Positions 31,287 to 39,788 of a stretch of DNA of 43,343 nt are shown here, in pieces (the stretch's first letter is position 1; the number at the start of each line of letters is the position of its first letter). The DNA is taken from assembly GCA_022361255.1 (NCBI GenBank), contig JAKSBG010000390.1, forward strand, positions 1 to 43,343. The letters run 5' to 3'. Below the pieces are notes generated by a model. That model worked only from the letters and a program-made list of their open reading frames with translations. It was not told the origin of the DNA and ran no database searches. Both the position numbers and the translations under genes were made by a program. The DNA comes from Verrucomicrobiales bacterium (lineage in GTDB: Bacteria > Verrucomicrobiota > Verrucomicrobiia > Verrucomicrobiales > DEV007).

Positions 31287-32306
31287 TCAATTCTTGAGCA
31301 GGCCGCGAAGCACCAGATTGTTGAGTCGACGGGCTACGGACTCGACCCCGTCGATTACTGCCTCACTGTAGGTGCGGCCATCTGTGGTATCGAGACCGTG
31401 GCCGGGATCGAGATTGCGAAGTGCTTCGAGAGCGGGATCTTCGTGGTGAAAGAGTTCGACGAATGCATATTCAAGCTTTCCGGTCTTTGCTGCCGCAGTA
31501 AGAAGGGCCCCAATCCAGCCGTCATCTGTGCTGAGACATCCACGGGTTGTTTTCGCAGAGGCGTGAAACATTCCCATTTCATCTGATTCGGCAATTTCGG
31601 CAATGAGTGCCTCGTTCTCCGGAATGCTAAGGTCGGAATCACCGCAGTGCGCCGCGTCGACCATGATTTTGAAGAACTTCTCGCCGAGCTCCGCGTTGGC
31701 CGCTTTGACGAATTCCCAGCACTTCTGCACGTCGGTGAAAGTCTGGAATTCTCCGCCCCGCAGAAATTCGATGTGCCAGTTCTTCACGCAGCTGTTGGCA
31801 CAGTCTGCTTCGCGCGCCGCGCGGCAGTGAACTTTTACATTCTGGGCAACTGCTGCTTCGAAATCGGCTCCGGTTTTCGGAGTGGCACCGGGCTGCATCC
31901 ATTCTTCGATGGAGGTGGATGCAATTTGGGTAATGCCGTATTTCTTGGCCACTTCGATCCCGGAAACGAGCATTTCCACAACGGCATCCTCGTCGTCCGG
32001 ATTCATCGGGTCGGCGCCTCCGACCATCATGATGATATGAACGTCGAGTCCGAGTCCGCGCAGACCGTTCATGAGGTCGTCGGTGTCGCCTTCATCCACT
32101 CCGGGGAAGGCCGTGACCTGGGCGCTCTGAATTTTCACCGGGGAGGCCGCCGTCAGTTTTGCCATTTCGGAAACCACGAGAAGCTCGCCGTCGTCGCCGC
32201 GGGGGAGACGACCATTGTCATCCGGCACCAGTCCGCCAACGAATTTGATGTGAGTGGGAACTACGCCGAGCTCGACGCCGGTTTTCAGAGAAATGCTTTC
32301 AGCCAT
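31287..32306 (-). CDS. Xylose-isomerase-like TIM-barrel protein, possible sugar (phosphate) isomerase/epimerase
   Basis: The 339-residue cytoplasmic protein shows the alternating pattern of an AP-endonuclease-2/xylose-isomerase-like barrel: VHIIMMVGGADPM, QIASTSIEEWM, HCRAAREADC, FFKIMVDAAHCGDSDLSIPENEALIAE and FELFHHEDPALEAL-like C-terminal blocks. The Glu, Asp and His residues in IEEW, VDAAHCGDSD and the later HASAKTTRG segment are candidate metal ligands, as in metal-dependent sugar isomerases. No closer family is recognised. It lies alone between the small lipoprotein gene and repeat copy D. Confidence 0.65.
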   Translation of the reverse strand: MAESISLKTGVELGVVPTHIKFVGGLVPDDNGRLPRGDDGELLVVSEMAKLTAASPVKIQSAQVTAFPGVDEGDTDDLMNGLRGLGLDVHIIMMVGGADPMNPDDEDAVVEMLVSGIEVAKKYGITQIASTSIEEWMQPGATPKTGADFEAAVAQNVKVHCRAAREADCANSCVKNWHIEFLRGGEFQTFTDVQKCWEFVKAANAELGEKFFKIMVDAAHCGDSDLSIPENEALIAEIAESDEMGMFHASAKTTRGCLSTDDGWIGALLTAAAKTGKLEYAFVELFHHEDPALEALRNLDPGHGLDTTDGRTYSEAVIDGVESVARRLNNLVLRGLLKN

Positions 32307-32380
32307 GGGGAAAATGAAGTTCAGGTTGGGCGGGAACTTTGCCAGTTCGGCGCGATTGCGACAAGTGGAAATCTTGTCGA

Positions 32381-32440
32381 TTCAACAGGGTTGAACAGGG
32401 AGTGCAACCCTGTCGGGTGGTTGACTCAACAGGGTTGGAT
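32381..32440. repeat. Three-box intergenic repeat, copy D (complete)
   Basis: Box 1 TCAACAGGGTTG starts at 32382, inverted box 2 ACCCTGTCGGGT at 32407 and box 3 TCAACAGGGTTGG at 32426. The offsets of +25 and +44 are identical to copy E at 40937, with exact identity in all three boxes. Box 2 can pair with box 1 or box 3, giving two competing hairpins. Confidence 0.88.
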
Positions 32441-32481
32441 GAACGAAGATGGTTGTCCTTCCGTGAGAGAAGGAGGTGCAA

Positions 32482-33603
32482 CTATGCCATTCGTGGCTGC
32501 AGGCTCTCAAGAACAGTGAGGTGCTCGAGGGTCTCCGCAGCCTGCTCTCTCCAGTAGGCGAGAGTCTTCCGGGAGAGCGCCACTTTGTCTGCCGCTGCCT
32601 GCTCGATCTCGGAATACCCTTCGGAGAGTCTTTCCGTCAGTTCAGCCAGCTTCTCCATCGCCGCTTCACGGGTCGGACAGGAAATATTCCAACGCTTGCT
32701 CTCAGTGAGCTGTTTCTCCGCCTGGCGCTGCGTTTCACGAAGCTCGGCGAGAATGATTTTTTCCTCCGGAACTTTCTTCAAATCATAAGCGAGTCCCAGT
32801 TTGTTCAGCGTCCAGATCGCCCACTTGGTAGGGTCCAACTGCCACGGTTTCACGCCGTTACGGTAGTCGTGCTGAAAGGAATGGTGGTAGTTGTGATACC
32901 CCTCTCCGAAAGTGAAAATCGCCATCAGCCAGCTGTCACGGGCACTGGTCCGGGAATCGTAGGGACGGTTTCCGAGCGTATGACAAAGGGAATTGATGAG
33001 AAAGGTGCAGTGCTGAACGGCAACGACACGAGCGACTCCACTGACGAGGAAGCCACCAAGGGCTCCGACCCACCCATTATAGAGGGCTCCGAGGAGAGTC
33101 GGGAGGGCGAGACCGACCAGCAGGCCGATGATCTGGTGATGGCGATGCTGCCACATCACGAGAGGGTCCTTTTTCAGGTCATTCACATTCGCGAGAGGGC
33201 GGGGGTAGAGCTTGAAGAAGATCCAACCGATGTGTGCGTAGAAAAATCCTTTGGTGATGGAATACGGATCGTCGTGTTCGTCATCGACGTGTTTGTGGTG
33301 CTGACGGTGATCGGACGACCAGTCGAGTGCGGAATCCTCAAAGGCAGCTGCCCCGAACAGAAGGGTGATGAGTTTCACCGGCTTTTTCGCTTTGAACGCT
33401 TTGTGAGCAAACAGGCGATGATAGCCGAGCGTAATGCTCATACCCGTCGCGATGAAGAAGGCAATGAACATTCCGATGATGAAAGGATCAAAACCGAAAT
33501 GGTAGAAATAAATCGGGGTGCCAATAACGGCGGTGAAAAAGGTAATCACGAGGAAGCTGCTCGAAGTCCAATTGACTCGATCAAAAGGGATGTTTTTAAA
33601 CAT
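32482..33603 (-). CDS. Acyl-CoA/acyl-lipid delta-9-type fatty acid desaturase
   Basis: The 373-residue membrane di-iron enzyme has all three His boxes: HRLFAH (62-67), HRQHH (99-103) and EGYHNYHH (about 236-243), with four hydrophobic helices between them. NRPYD and the DW after FEDSAL match stearoyl-CoA-desaturase-type enzymes that place a cis double bond in saturated acyl chains. After the catalytic core, a C-terminal helical extension (about 290-373) rich in Glu, Lys, Arg and Ala (KIILAELRETQRQAEKQ, EAAMEKLAELTERLSEGYSE) looks like a coiled coil and is not part of the core family. It begins right after repeat copy D on the opposite side. Confidence 0.93.
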   Translation of the reverse strand: MFKNIPFDRVNWTSSSFLVITFFTAVIGTPIYFYHFGFDPFIIGMFIAFFIATGMSITLGYHRLFAHKAFKAKKPVKLITLLFGAAAFEDSALDWSSDHRQHHKHVDDEHDDPYSITKGFFYAHIGWIFFKLYPRPLANVNDLKKDPLVMWQHRHHQIIGLLVGLALPTLLGALYNGWVGALGGFLVSGVARVVAVQHCTFLINSLCHTLGNRPYDSRTSARDSWLMAIFTFGEGYHNYHHSFQHDYRNGVKPWQLDPTKWAIWTLNKLGLAYDLKKVPEEKIILAELRETQRQAEKQLTESKRWNISCPTREAAMEKLAELTERLSEGYSEIEQAAADKVALSRKTLAYWREQAAETLEHLTVLESLQPRMA

Positions 33604-33687
33604 GATGATTCGTAGGAAGAATTGGGTGAAACGGTTCTTGGTGCAAGGGGGGGAGTGTGTTTCGGGAAAGTATGATCGATTCGTGGA

Positions 33688-34086
33688 TCAGAGGCTTCGA
33701 TAGCGTTTGCCATCGTCGCTCCGGCCTCCGCCTCTGCGCTGGCCTCCGTCGCGGTAGCCTCCATCGCGATTGCCGCCGCCGCGGTAGTCTCCACCACCGC
33801 CGCGGTTTCCGCCGCCACGATGGCCACCGCCACCTCCTCCGCGAGGCCGGTCTTCGGCTTCGCGGACACGGGCAGCGCGACCGCCGCAATCGGCGCCGTC
33901 GAGGTTCTCCACGGCTTGTTCGCCTGCTTCGCGGGACGCGAGTGTGACAAAGGCAAAGCCCCGGGGACGGCCGGTGTCCCGGTCGAGAGGCATGTGAAGA
34001 TCTTCGATCGGCTCGTAGTCGGCGAGAAATTCGCGCAGTTCCGATTCGGAGATCTCGTAGGGAAGGTTTCCAATATAGAGTTTCAT
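33688..34086 (-). CDS. RRM-type RNA-binding protein with Gly/Arg-rich tail
   Basis: The protein is 132 residues from ATG 34086. The RRM has RNP2 LYIGNLPYE (residues 3-11) and RNP1 GFAFVTL near residue 50. The last 50 residues are RGG-like (GGGGGGHRGGGNRGGGG, DYRGGGNRDGGYRDG). This resembles cold-induced Rbp proteins of cyanobacteria and other bacteria that bind RNA. An in-frame extension to 34113 adds residues that do not look like an RRM. No terminator was evident in the 84-base gap before the desaturase gene. Confidence 0.92.
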   Translation of the reverse strand: MKLYIGNLPYEISESELREFLADYEPIEDLHMPLDRDTGRPRGFAFVTLASREAGEQAVENLDGADCGGRAARVREAEDRPRGGGGGGHRGGGNRGGGGDYRGGGNRDGGYRDGGQRRGGGRSDDGKRYRSL

Positions 34087-34299
34087 AGTATGACTTCTTG
34101 TCTGGGGCATCATTGCGCGAGTCCCGGGAATTGGGGCTTTATCCGGGGAAGCGCGCAGACAAGTGTCGCAGCAGGAACCGAAGAAAGGGGCGAAACGAAG
34201 TAATGGTTCGGCGTTAGGGTTCCTTATATTTGCCCGGAAGCCAAGCGGTTTCGGAGAAAAAGAATACGCGAAAAATCTGCAATCGCGGCTGGACCCGGT
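34087..34299. other. Intergenic region without recognised elements
   Basis: The 213 bases between the RRM gene start and the next gene end show no open frame with family similarity and no clear hairpin-T terminator. It should contain the RRM gene promoter on the minus strand; no clear consensus pair was seen. Confidence 0.5.
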
Positions 34300-35154
34300 T
34301 CACCCGAGACCCAGAATTTTGTCCATTCTCTGCGAAATTTCGGCCAATCGTTCCCGATTTCCTCCTTTTACTTCGGCGGTTGCCCAGCCTTTGAATCCGA
34401 TTGCACGGAGTGCGGCGCGGACGGCGGCCCAATCGATAGTGCCCTCGCCCAGTTCCGAGCTGAACCCTGCCCGGAGCCCTTCGGTTGAGTGCTTTTTCTC
34501 GTTCCATTCTTTAATGTCGAGCTTTCCGATGCGATCGCCGAGGACCTGAATCCAGTGTTGAGGAACGCCCCAGCGAACGTTGTTTCCGACATCAAAATAC
34601 GCCCCGAACCACGGATGGTTGACCTCGTCGACGTAGCGCTCCACGTCGAGCGCGCTGATGAGAAATCCGGCCCAGACATTCTCTACCAGAATCTTCACTT
34701 TGTGTTCTTCGGCGGCTTCGAGACCGGTGCGAATCACGGCGATTGTCTCATTCCAGCTGTCCATGAGCGGTTTTGTCCGGTCATATTTGGCGACGTAGAG
34801 GACGGAATCACCGCCCATATCGCTGGAGAACTTCACGGCGGTTGTTAGATCCGGCTTGTTGGAATTCACGATGCCGTGAACGCGGAAGTCCGACTTATCG
34901 AGAGCTTCGCGATACATTTTGTAGTCGGTGTGGTGCTCTGTTCGCAATTCGGTGCCGTGGAAGCCGACATCTTTGAGCATTTTGAATTTATCCTCCACCG
35001 ACATGTCCGGTTCCTGGACCATTGTGAATTTGACGCCTTTCTTGAGAATGCCGTCCATTTCTCCGGCGCGGGTGGTCGAAGGAAACGCAGATGGCAGGAC
35101 CGCAGCGGATGCGGCCAGGGCGGATGAGGAAAGAAACTGGCGTCGGTTTGTCAT
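34300..35154 (-). CDS. Tat-exported xylose-isomerase-like TIM-barrel (sugar phosphate isomerase/epimerase family)
   Basis: The protein is 284 residues from ATG 35154. It has a twin-arginine signal (TNRRQFLSSSALAASAAVLP), then a barrel with FHGTELRTEHHTDY, VRVHGIVNSNKPDL-like strand, GGDSVLYVAKYDR, VKILVENVWAGF, FGAYFDVGNNVRWG, LDIKEWNEKK and GEGTIDW. The Glu (VENV), Asp (FDVGN) and His/Glu residues are at metal positions of AP-endonuclease-2-type isomerases. Twin-arginine-exported members are common in Planctomycetes and Verrucomicrobia and act on sugars. It is the last gene of a minus-strand cluster that begins with the esterase at 39654. An open frame extends further upstream but the Tat motif fixes the start. 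Confidence 0.9.
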   Translation of the reverse strand: MTNRRQFLSSSALAASAAVLPSAFPSTTRAGEMDGILKKGVKFTMVQEPDMSVEDKFKMLKDVGFHGTELRTEHHTDYKMYREALDKSDFRVHGIVNSNKPDLTTAVKFSSDMGGDSVLYVAKYDRTKPLMDSWNETIAVIRTGLEAAEEHKVKILVENVWAGFLISALDVERYVDEVNHPWFGAYFDVGNNVRWGVPQHWIQVLGDRIGKLDIKEWNEKKHSTEGLRAGFSSELGEGTIDWAAVRAALRAIGFKGWATAEVKGGNRERLAEISQRMDKILGLG

Positions 35155-35225
35155 GCCCGGAAGGATAGGGCAGGCCCTGCAGCCGAATCGAGCCCGCAAT
35201 CGCGGCAAACGCCGGGCAAAATCTG

Positions 35226-36821
35226 TCAGGATACCTCGTCCCGCGTTCGGTGGCCGTTCAACATGCGCAGAACTCCTCGAGGGTTGGCATTCTGCAACTC
35301 CATCGGGAGTTGGCTGTCGGGCCAGTCCTGGTAGCACACGGGGCGGACAAAACGCTCGATGCCGCGCGTTCCAACGCTGGTGAACCGGCTGTGCGTGGTT
35401 GCCGGATATGGTCCGCCGTGGTGAATACTGTGGCAGACCTCAAGTCCGACGGGGAACCCATTAAAAATAAGGCGTCCGGTCTTTTTTTGCAGAACGGAAA
35501 CCAGCTCCCGATATTCCGCGAGATCGTTTTCCGTACCGTGAATCGTGGCGCTGAGAGAACCCTCGAGCTTTTCGGCTACCTCGATCATATCGTCCGGGCC
35601 TCCGCATCCGGCAAAAAGCGAAACAGGACCGAAGAGTTCATCGAACAGGGCCGGATCGTCGATCAAACCCTGTTGAGTGGTCCGGAACACGTGGGGCGCA
35701 GCTTCGAGGGCTTCATCGCTGGCGGCTGCTTCCGAGCGCGCGAGAAGTTCCAGCGATTCGTGCTCGATGCGCTGTTCCAGCCCGGTTCGATAAGCCGAAT
35801 GGATTCCGGCGTGGAGCATGGTCGCGGGTTCCGTTTTCCCGACGTGTTCAGCGGTCGTTTCACAGAAAGAGTTCCAGGCATCCGATTCGAGTCCGAGGAC
35901 CATTCCGGGATTGGTGCAGAACTGACCGACTCCCTGGGTCAGGGCCGCAACGAATCCTTCGGCGATCGAGGAAGGGCGGGATTTCAATGCGCCGGGAAGA
36001 ACGAAAACGGGGTTCACACTTCCCATTTCGGCGTAGAAGGGGATCGGGACGGGGCGGCGGTTGGCGGCATCGAAGAGAGCGCGCCCCCCGGCCAGAGAGC
36101 CGGTAAAAGCTGCCGCGAAAATGCCGGGGTGCTCGACGAGTTGGGTGCCCACTTCGTGGCTCGTTCCGTGAAGGAGCGAGAAAACTCCCGAAGGCATACC
36201 GGTTCGCTGCGCCGCACGATGTACTGCTGCGGCAGCCATCTCACAGGTGCCGGGGTGTGCGGGATGCGCCTTGATGACAACGGGGCAGCCGCTCGCGAGA
36301 GCAGACATGGTGTCGGCACCGAGAACCGAAATCGCGATGGGGAAATTGCTCGCGCCGAAAATGGCGACCGGTCCGACGGGCTGAAACAGCGAACGCACAT
36401 CGGGTTTAGGCATCGGCTTGCGTGTCGGATCCGGCAGGTCGATTCGGGCATCCACCCAGGAACCTTCCCGGATCAGGTCGGCGAATTGGCGGGTGTGGGC
36501 TACAACCCGGCCGCGTTCGGCTTCGCATCGGGCGGTCGGATATCCGGTTTCCGCCGCAGTTCGCTCGAGAAACGAATCTCCCAGAGCAAGGACTTCTTCC
36601 GCAATGGCTTCAAGAAAATCGGCACGGGTCTCGGCCAGCTTGTTGCGGAACGGGTCAAAGGCCGCATTGGCGGCGGTGACCGCTGCATCAATTTCCGAAG
36701 CGGTTGCCTCGCGAAATTCAGGATCCAGCGTTTCGCCTGTCGCCGGGTTCGCTGCCCGAAAGGTTTCGCTGGATTCGGAGGAAGGATTCCCCGCGATCCA
36801 CTGGGAGCCGGTGAGATTCAT
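35226..36821 (-). CDS. 2,5-dioxopentanoate (alpha-ketoglutarate semialdehyde) dehydrogenase
   Basis: The 531-residue aldehyde dehydrogenase matches the type-III ketoglutarate-semialdehyde group: PVGPVAIFGASNFPIA for cofactor binding, Lys184 in VVIKAHPAHPGT, Glu265 in YAEMGSVNPV and the catalytic Cys302 in GQFCTNPG. These enzymes oxidise alpha-ketoglutarate semialdehyde to 2-oxoglutarate with NAD(P)+, the last step of hydroxyproline and sugar-acid (glucarate, xylonate, arabinonate) breakdown. It lies 44 bases downstream of a DapA-family gene, and enzymes of that family make the semialdehyde. The cytoplasmic location and pathway role follow from this pair; the true substrate source is unresolved. 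Confidence 0.9.
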   Translation of the reverse strand: MNLTGSQWIAGNPSSESSETFRAANPATGETLDPEFREATASEIDAAVTAANAAFDPFRNKLAETRADFLEAIAEEVLALGDSFLERTAAETGYPTARCEAERGRVVAHTRQFADLIREGSWVDARIDLPDPTRKPMPKPDVRSLFQPVGPVAIFGASNFPIAISVLGADTMSALASGCPVVIKAHPAHPGTCEMAAAAVHRAAQRTGMPSGVFSLLHGTSHEVGTQLVEHPGIFAAAFTGSLAGGRALFDAANRRPVPIPFYAEMGSVNPVFVLPGALKSRPSSIAEGFVAALTQGVGQFCTNPGMVLGLESDAWNSFCETTAEHVGKTEPATMLHAGIHSAYRTGLEQRIEHESLELLARSEAAASDEALEAAPHVFRTTQQGLIDDPALFDELFGPVSLFAGCGGPDDMIEVAEKLEGSLSATIHGTENDLAEYRELVSVLQKKTGRLIFNGFPVGLEVCHSIHHGGPYPATTHSRFTSVGTRGIERFVRPVCYQDWPDSQLPMELQNANPRGVLRMLNGHRTRDEVS

Positions 36822-36865
36822 GATGACTTGAGGGTGAAAGTGGGAAGGAAAGAGTTCCCGAAAAG

Positions 36866-37774
36866 TTACGCTTCCAGCAACGCTACGGCGGCAGCTTTCA
36901 CTTCAGCTCTTTCCGCGTCAGTCAAACCACTCAGCAGCGGCAGGTGCGGTCCGGTTTTTGCGATATCGGCGAGCTCGACAGCCTCATGCAAAACACGGAC
37001 CGGATTGATTCCGTTCCGGAGATCTTCGAGCGGGCGGAAGGTTCCCTGAATTTCGCGGGCGCGGTCGAGATTTCCGTTTTGAACAGCTTCCCGGAGTTCT
37101 TCGCTCAGGTCCGGTCTGACACAGACACAACCGGCGGTGAATCCGTTTACCCCGAAGCCGACGAGGTGATCGATGACGGGTTGTTCGCCGATGCCGCTAA
37201 CGATGATTTTCGGATCCACTTCTTCGACCAGTTCCGCGAGGTAGGGATCATCGGACGGGTCCTCGCGAACGATTGCGTATTTGATCCAGGAAACGAGGCC
37301 GTCATCGACAAGTTGTTTTGCGCCCGCAACATCGATGAAATCACCGTATTTGATGTAGAGGACGATCGGCTTTTCGACCTTTTCCGCGAACTTGCGCAAG
37401 CCGGTGACGACGCCGTCTGAAGTGGTGAGTCCCTGCTGAGGAAGGACCATGACGGTCGGGTATTCGGTCTGACGGAGAATTTCCGCCTGATCCATCATTG
37501 TCCCGTAGGCAGGTCCTGCGGCGGGGACGGCGAGAGTATCCGCGCCGGCGATTTCCGCGAGCTGGCCGAGAATGTCTTCGTATTCGCTGAGTGCGATGTG
37601 GTAGAAATTTGCGTTTCCTCCGTAAAGGAGCGTTGAGGTTCCGCCGGCCTCGATGTGGCGGATGATCTTTTCATTTTCGCTGCGACAGAAGATGAGGTTT
37701 TCATCCCGCGCCATTGGTGGCACGGCGATAACAGAGCGGGCGAGGTCTTCGGGAGTGACGGGGTTGGTTTGCAT
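36866..37774 (-). CDS. DapA/NanA-family lyase, probable semialdehyde-forming dehydratase or deaminase
   Basis: The 302-residue TIM-barrel protein is of the DHDPS/NAL family. The Schiff-base lysine is probably Lys165 (SWIKYAIV) with Tyr140 in LYIKYGD, matching the Tyr133/Lys161 pair of DHDPS in position. The GTSTLLYGGNANFYHI segment replaces the usual GTTGE loop, so it is not a lysine-pathway DapA. The neighbour is a ketoglutarate-semialdehyde dehydrogenase. Two DapA-family enzymes feed that step: 5-dehydro-4-deoxyglucarate dehydratase and the 1-pyrroline-4-hydroxy-2-carboxylate deaminase. Either fits; the sequence alone does not decide. Confidence 0.85.
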   Translation of the reverse strand: MQTNPVTPEDLARSVIAVPPMARDENLIFCRSENEKIIRHIEAGGTSTLLYGGNANFYHIALSEYEDILGQLAEIAGADTLAVPAAGPAYGTMMDQAEILRQTEYPTVMVLPQQGLTTSDGVVTGLRKFAEKVEKPIVLYIKYGDFIDVAGAKQLVDDGLVSWIKYAIVREDPSDDPYLAELVEEVDPKIIVSGIGEQPVIDHLVGFGVNGFTAGCVCVRPDLSEELREAVQNGNLDRAREIQGTFRPLEDLRNGINPVRVLHEAVELADIAKTGPHLPLLSGLTDAERAEVKAAAVALLEA

Positions 37775-37837
37775 CAGAAAAATAGGATTGTGTTCCGGGG
37801 GAAGTTTGGACGAAAGGGGCGCAGTTGCAACTTGCGC

Positions 37838-38749
37838 TCAAGGTTCTTTTGTCTGAAATCCTCCCCGAATTGCCCCGGCTTCGGTGGCTCCGAAGTTTGC
37901 GGCAAAGCGGGGGTCGAGTGGACGGCTGTCCGGCATGCTCAGCCAGATACGGAAGAGGCAACGTTTTTCCGCAGGATCATCGTGATCGACGAAGGCGGAA
38001 CGCCGGTGCAGCGTGACCCAGTTGTTGAGAAGAAGAACGTCGCCGGGCTGTTGGTGAAGAAAGGCTGCATTTCCCGGCTCGGCGGCCACTTCTTCGAGGA
38101 AATTCATCGCCTCGACTTGTGTGTCTGTCAGGTTCGGGAGATCCGGATCGGCATGTGCGCGATCAATGAGGACACGGAGAAAGCTGCAGGCGAAGTGCTC
38201 CTGACAAAATGAAAACACGGGCTGTTCGCAGTAAGTCTGATCATTGCCGAGGTCGACCGTGTGACGCTTGTAGAGAAAGGTCTCTTCGAGAACGGCGAGC
38301 AAATCCGGGCGGCGGCGGGCAATCTCGTTGTAGAGGCGCATGGAACTGACGATTTCATTCTCCCCGCCTTCCTTTGCCTGTTTCCAGCAAAGAAAGGCAA
38401 TGACGTCGCAGCGATCGGTGTGAAACGACAGTTTGTTGCTCGTATTCGGTCCGCGGGTGCGTGGGTCGTTCTTTCCGAATCCGGCATCGGAGACATCGAA
38501 GACTGTGTCTCCCCTTTCGTTTTGAGAAAGCGGGTGGCCAATGGAACGACACCAGTTGAGAAAGGCCTCACGCGCGCTGTCCTGTGAATGATCCCGCAGC
38601 GGGAAATCACGCAGCAGGACGACCCCGCTGCCTTTTTCGAGGCGGTTTCGGAGGTCGTCCGGGTCGGCTTTCGCGAATGGAATGATCCACTCAGATTCCT
38701 CTTCGAAATCTTTGCGTGTCCATACTGCCGGGTGGTCGAGAGAGCGCAT
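37838..38749 (-). CDS. TauD/TfdA-family Fe(II)/2-oxoglutarate-dependent dioxygenase
   Basis: The 303-residue jelly-roll enzyme has the facial triad HTD at 110-112 (LSFHTDRCD) and a distal His248 in WVTLHRR, and a 2-oxoglutarate-binding Arg at about 267 in CLFRIWLSMP. Members hydroxylate small molecules using O2 and 2-oxoglutarate. The start codon overlaps the stop of the upstream esterase gene (TAATG), which implies translational coupling. It lies 63 bases upstream of the DapA-family gene. Its substrate may be the compound released by the esterase; this is inference. Confidence 0.9.
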   Translation of the reverse strand: MRSLDHPAVWTRKDFEEESEWIIPFAKADPDDLRNRLEKGSGVVLLRDFPLRDHSQDSAREAFLNWCRSIGHPLSQNERGDTVFDVSDAGFGKNDPRTRGPNTSNKLSFHTDRCDVIAFLCWKQAKEGGENEIVSSMRLYNEIARRRPDLLAVLEETFLYKRHTVDLGNDQTYCEQPVFSFCQEHFACSFLRVLIDRAHADPDLPNLTDTQVEAMNFLEEVAAEPGNAAFLHQQPGDVLLLNNWVTLHRRSAFVDHDDPAEKRCLFRIWLSMPDSRPLDPRFAANFGATEAGAIRGGFQTKEP

Positions 38750-39654
38750 TACTTCTTCTTCCCGCCGGCCATGCTTCGAAGCAGTTTTTCGTCCGGTTCC
38801 CCTTCGAGAAAACCGAGTTCACCAAGAAACGCGTCTGCCTTCAAAACGGTGTCGATAAAATGCTCCGCCTTTCCCTGGCCTACTTTCAAATTGAAGAAAC
38901 CGTGGGGTTCGCCCTCGTAGAGGTGAAGGTCTGAGCGGATGCCGAGTTCCTTCTGTTTGTCGCGAAATTCCTCAGCCTGGCTCACCGGAATCAGCTTGTC
39001 TTTTGTCCCGAGGAATACAATGGCAGGAGGATCGTCCTTCGTGAGATTGTGTGCCGGGGAAATGGCGGGAAACCACTCTTTGACGCGTTCGTGACCGTAG
39101 CCGTCCGGTCCGTTGTTGTATACCGGATTGAAAAGGACGAGCGCGCCGGGTCTTGAGGAAACGGCAGTGTCTTCGCCCGGTTCCTCAAGGCCGTCACAGA
39201 TGCCGGTAGTTGCCGCGACATGTCCCCCGGCCGACCCTCCGCCCGCCGCGATACGGTCCGGATCGACTCCGAGTCGTTCTGCATTTTTCCTCACCCAACG
39301 AATCGCTGACTTTCCGTCGGCGACACATTCGCGGGGTGTCGTTTCATATTTTTTTCGTGTCCGGTAGTCGGGAAGGAAGACAACAAGACCACGTTTTGCG
39401 AGGTAGCGCCCCTGCGGCTCGAAATGGGTCGGCTCGCCGCCTACCCAACCTCCTCCGAAGAAGAGAACGATGGCTGGTGCTTTGTCCTTTTCCGGATCGT
39501 GTCCCGGAGGGTCAAAACGGTGGATGAGAAGCTCGACCTGGGGAGTCTTTTTGAAGACCTCGGCAACGGCTCCGTTGATCTTCAACGGGGCTTCCTCCGC
39601 AGCTGCCGTGCCGAAGATTATGAGAGAGAGAAGAGCGGGAAATATTCGATTCAT
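38749..39654 (-). CDS. Exported alpha/beta-hydrolase (BD-FAE-type acetyl/feruloyl esterase)
   Basis: The 301-residue protein has a signal peptide (RIFPALLSLIIFGTAAA), an oxyanion FFGGGWVGG, the nucleophile elbow GGGSAGGH, an Asp in GTKDKLIPV, and a His in GEPHGFFN. The catalytic set is complete. Related secreted esterases in PVC genomes are annotated as acetyl-xylan or feruloyl esterases acting on plant or algal polysaccharide decorations. Its stop overlaps the TauD-type gene by one base. It is the first gene of the minus-strand catabolic cluster. The tail is Lys-rich (AGGKKK). Confidence 0.92.
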   Translation of the reverse strand: MNRIFPALLSLIIFGTAAAEEAPLKINGAVAEVFKKTPQVELLIHRFDPPGHDPEKDKAPAIVLFFGGGWVGGEPTHFEPQGRYLAKRGLVVFLPDYRTRKKYETTPRECVADGKSAIRWVRKNAERLGVDPDRIAAGGGSAGGHVAATTGICDGLEEPGEDTAVSSRPGALVLFNPVYNNGPDGYGHERVKEWFPAISPAHNLTKDDPPAIVFLGTKDKLIPVSQAEEFRDKQKELGIRSDLHLYEGEPHGFFNLKVGQGKAEHFIDTVLKADAFLGELGFLEGEPDEKLLRSMAGGKKK

Positions 39655-39788
39655 GATAACACCGTAGCGGAAATCTCAAATCGGGCTACTGCGAATCTCC
39701 GTAGGGGAAAAGGGGGATTTCGAGGATGCGGTCTTCCTCACATTTTCCCTGCCAAGCAACTGCGATGCGCTATGGTCTCGCGCTTCTC

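Noticed and set aside
33064-33615. Long plus-strand open frame (from 32476) opposite the desaturase gene
   Set aside because: The minus-strand frame has three conserved His boxes and membrane helices; the plus-strand frame has no recognisable domain and mirrors the codon bias of the real gene.
35640-35690. Sixth copy of the three-box repeat inside the semialdehyde dehydrogenase gene (GAACAGGG and AAACCCTGTTGAG, 25 bases apart)
   Set aside because: The offset fits boxes 1 and 2, but the sequence codes plausible dehydrogenase residues (TTQQGLIDDPALFDELFGP) without any gap or insertion against the family, and box 3 is not at its place. Chance resemblance is more likely, though the match in spacing is noted.
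35250-37049. 599-codon plus-strand open frame opposite the semialdehyde dehydrogenase
   Set aside because: It is a shadow of GC-biased third positions on the opposite strand; the minus frame contains the full aldehyde dehydrogenase active site, and the plus frame has no domain.
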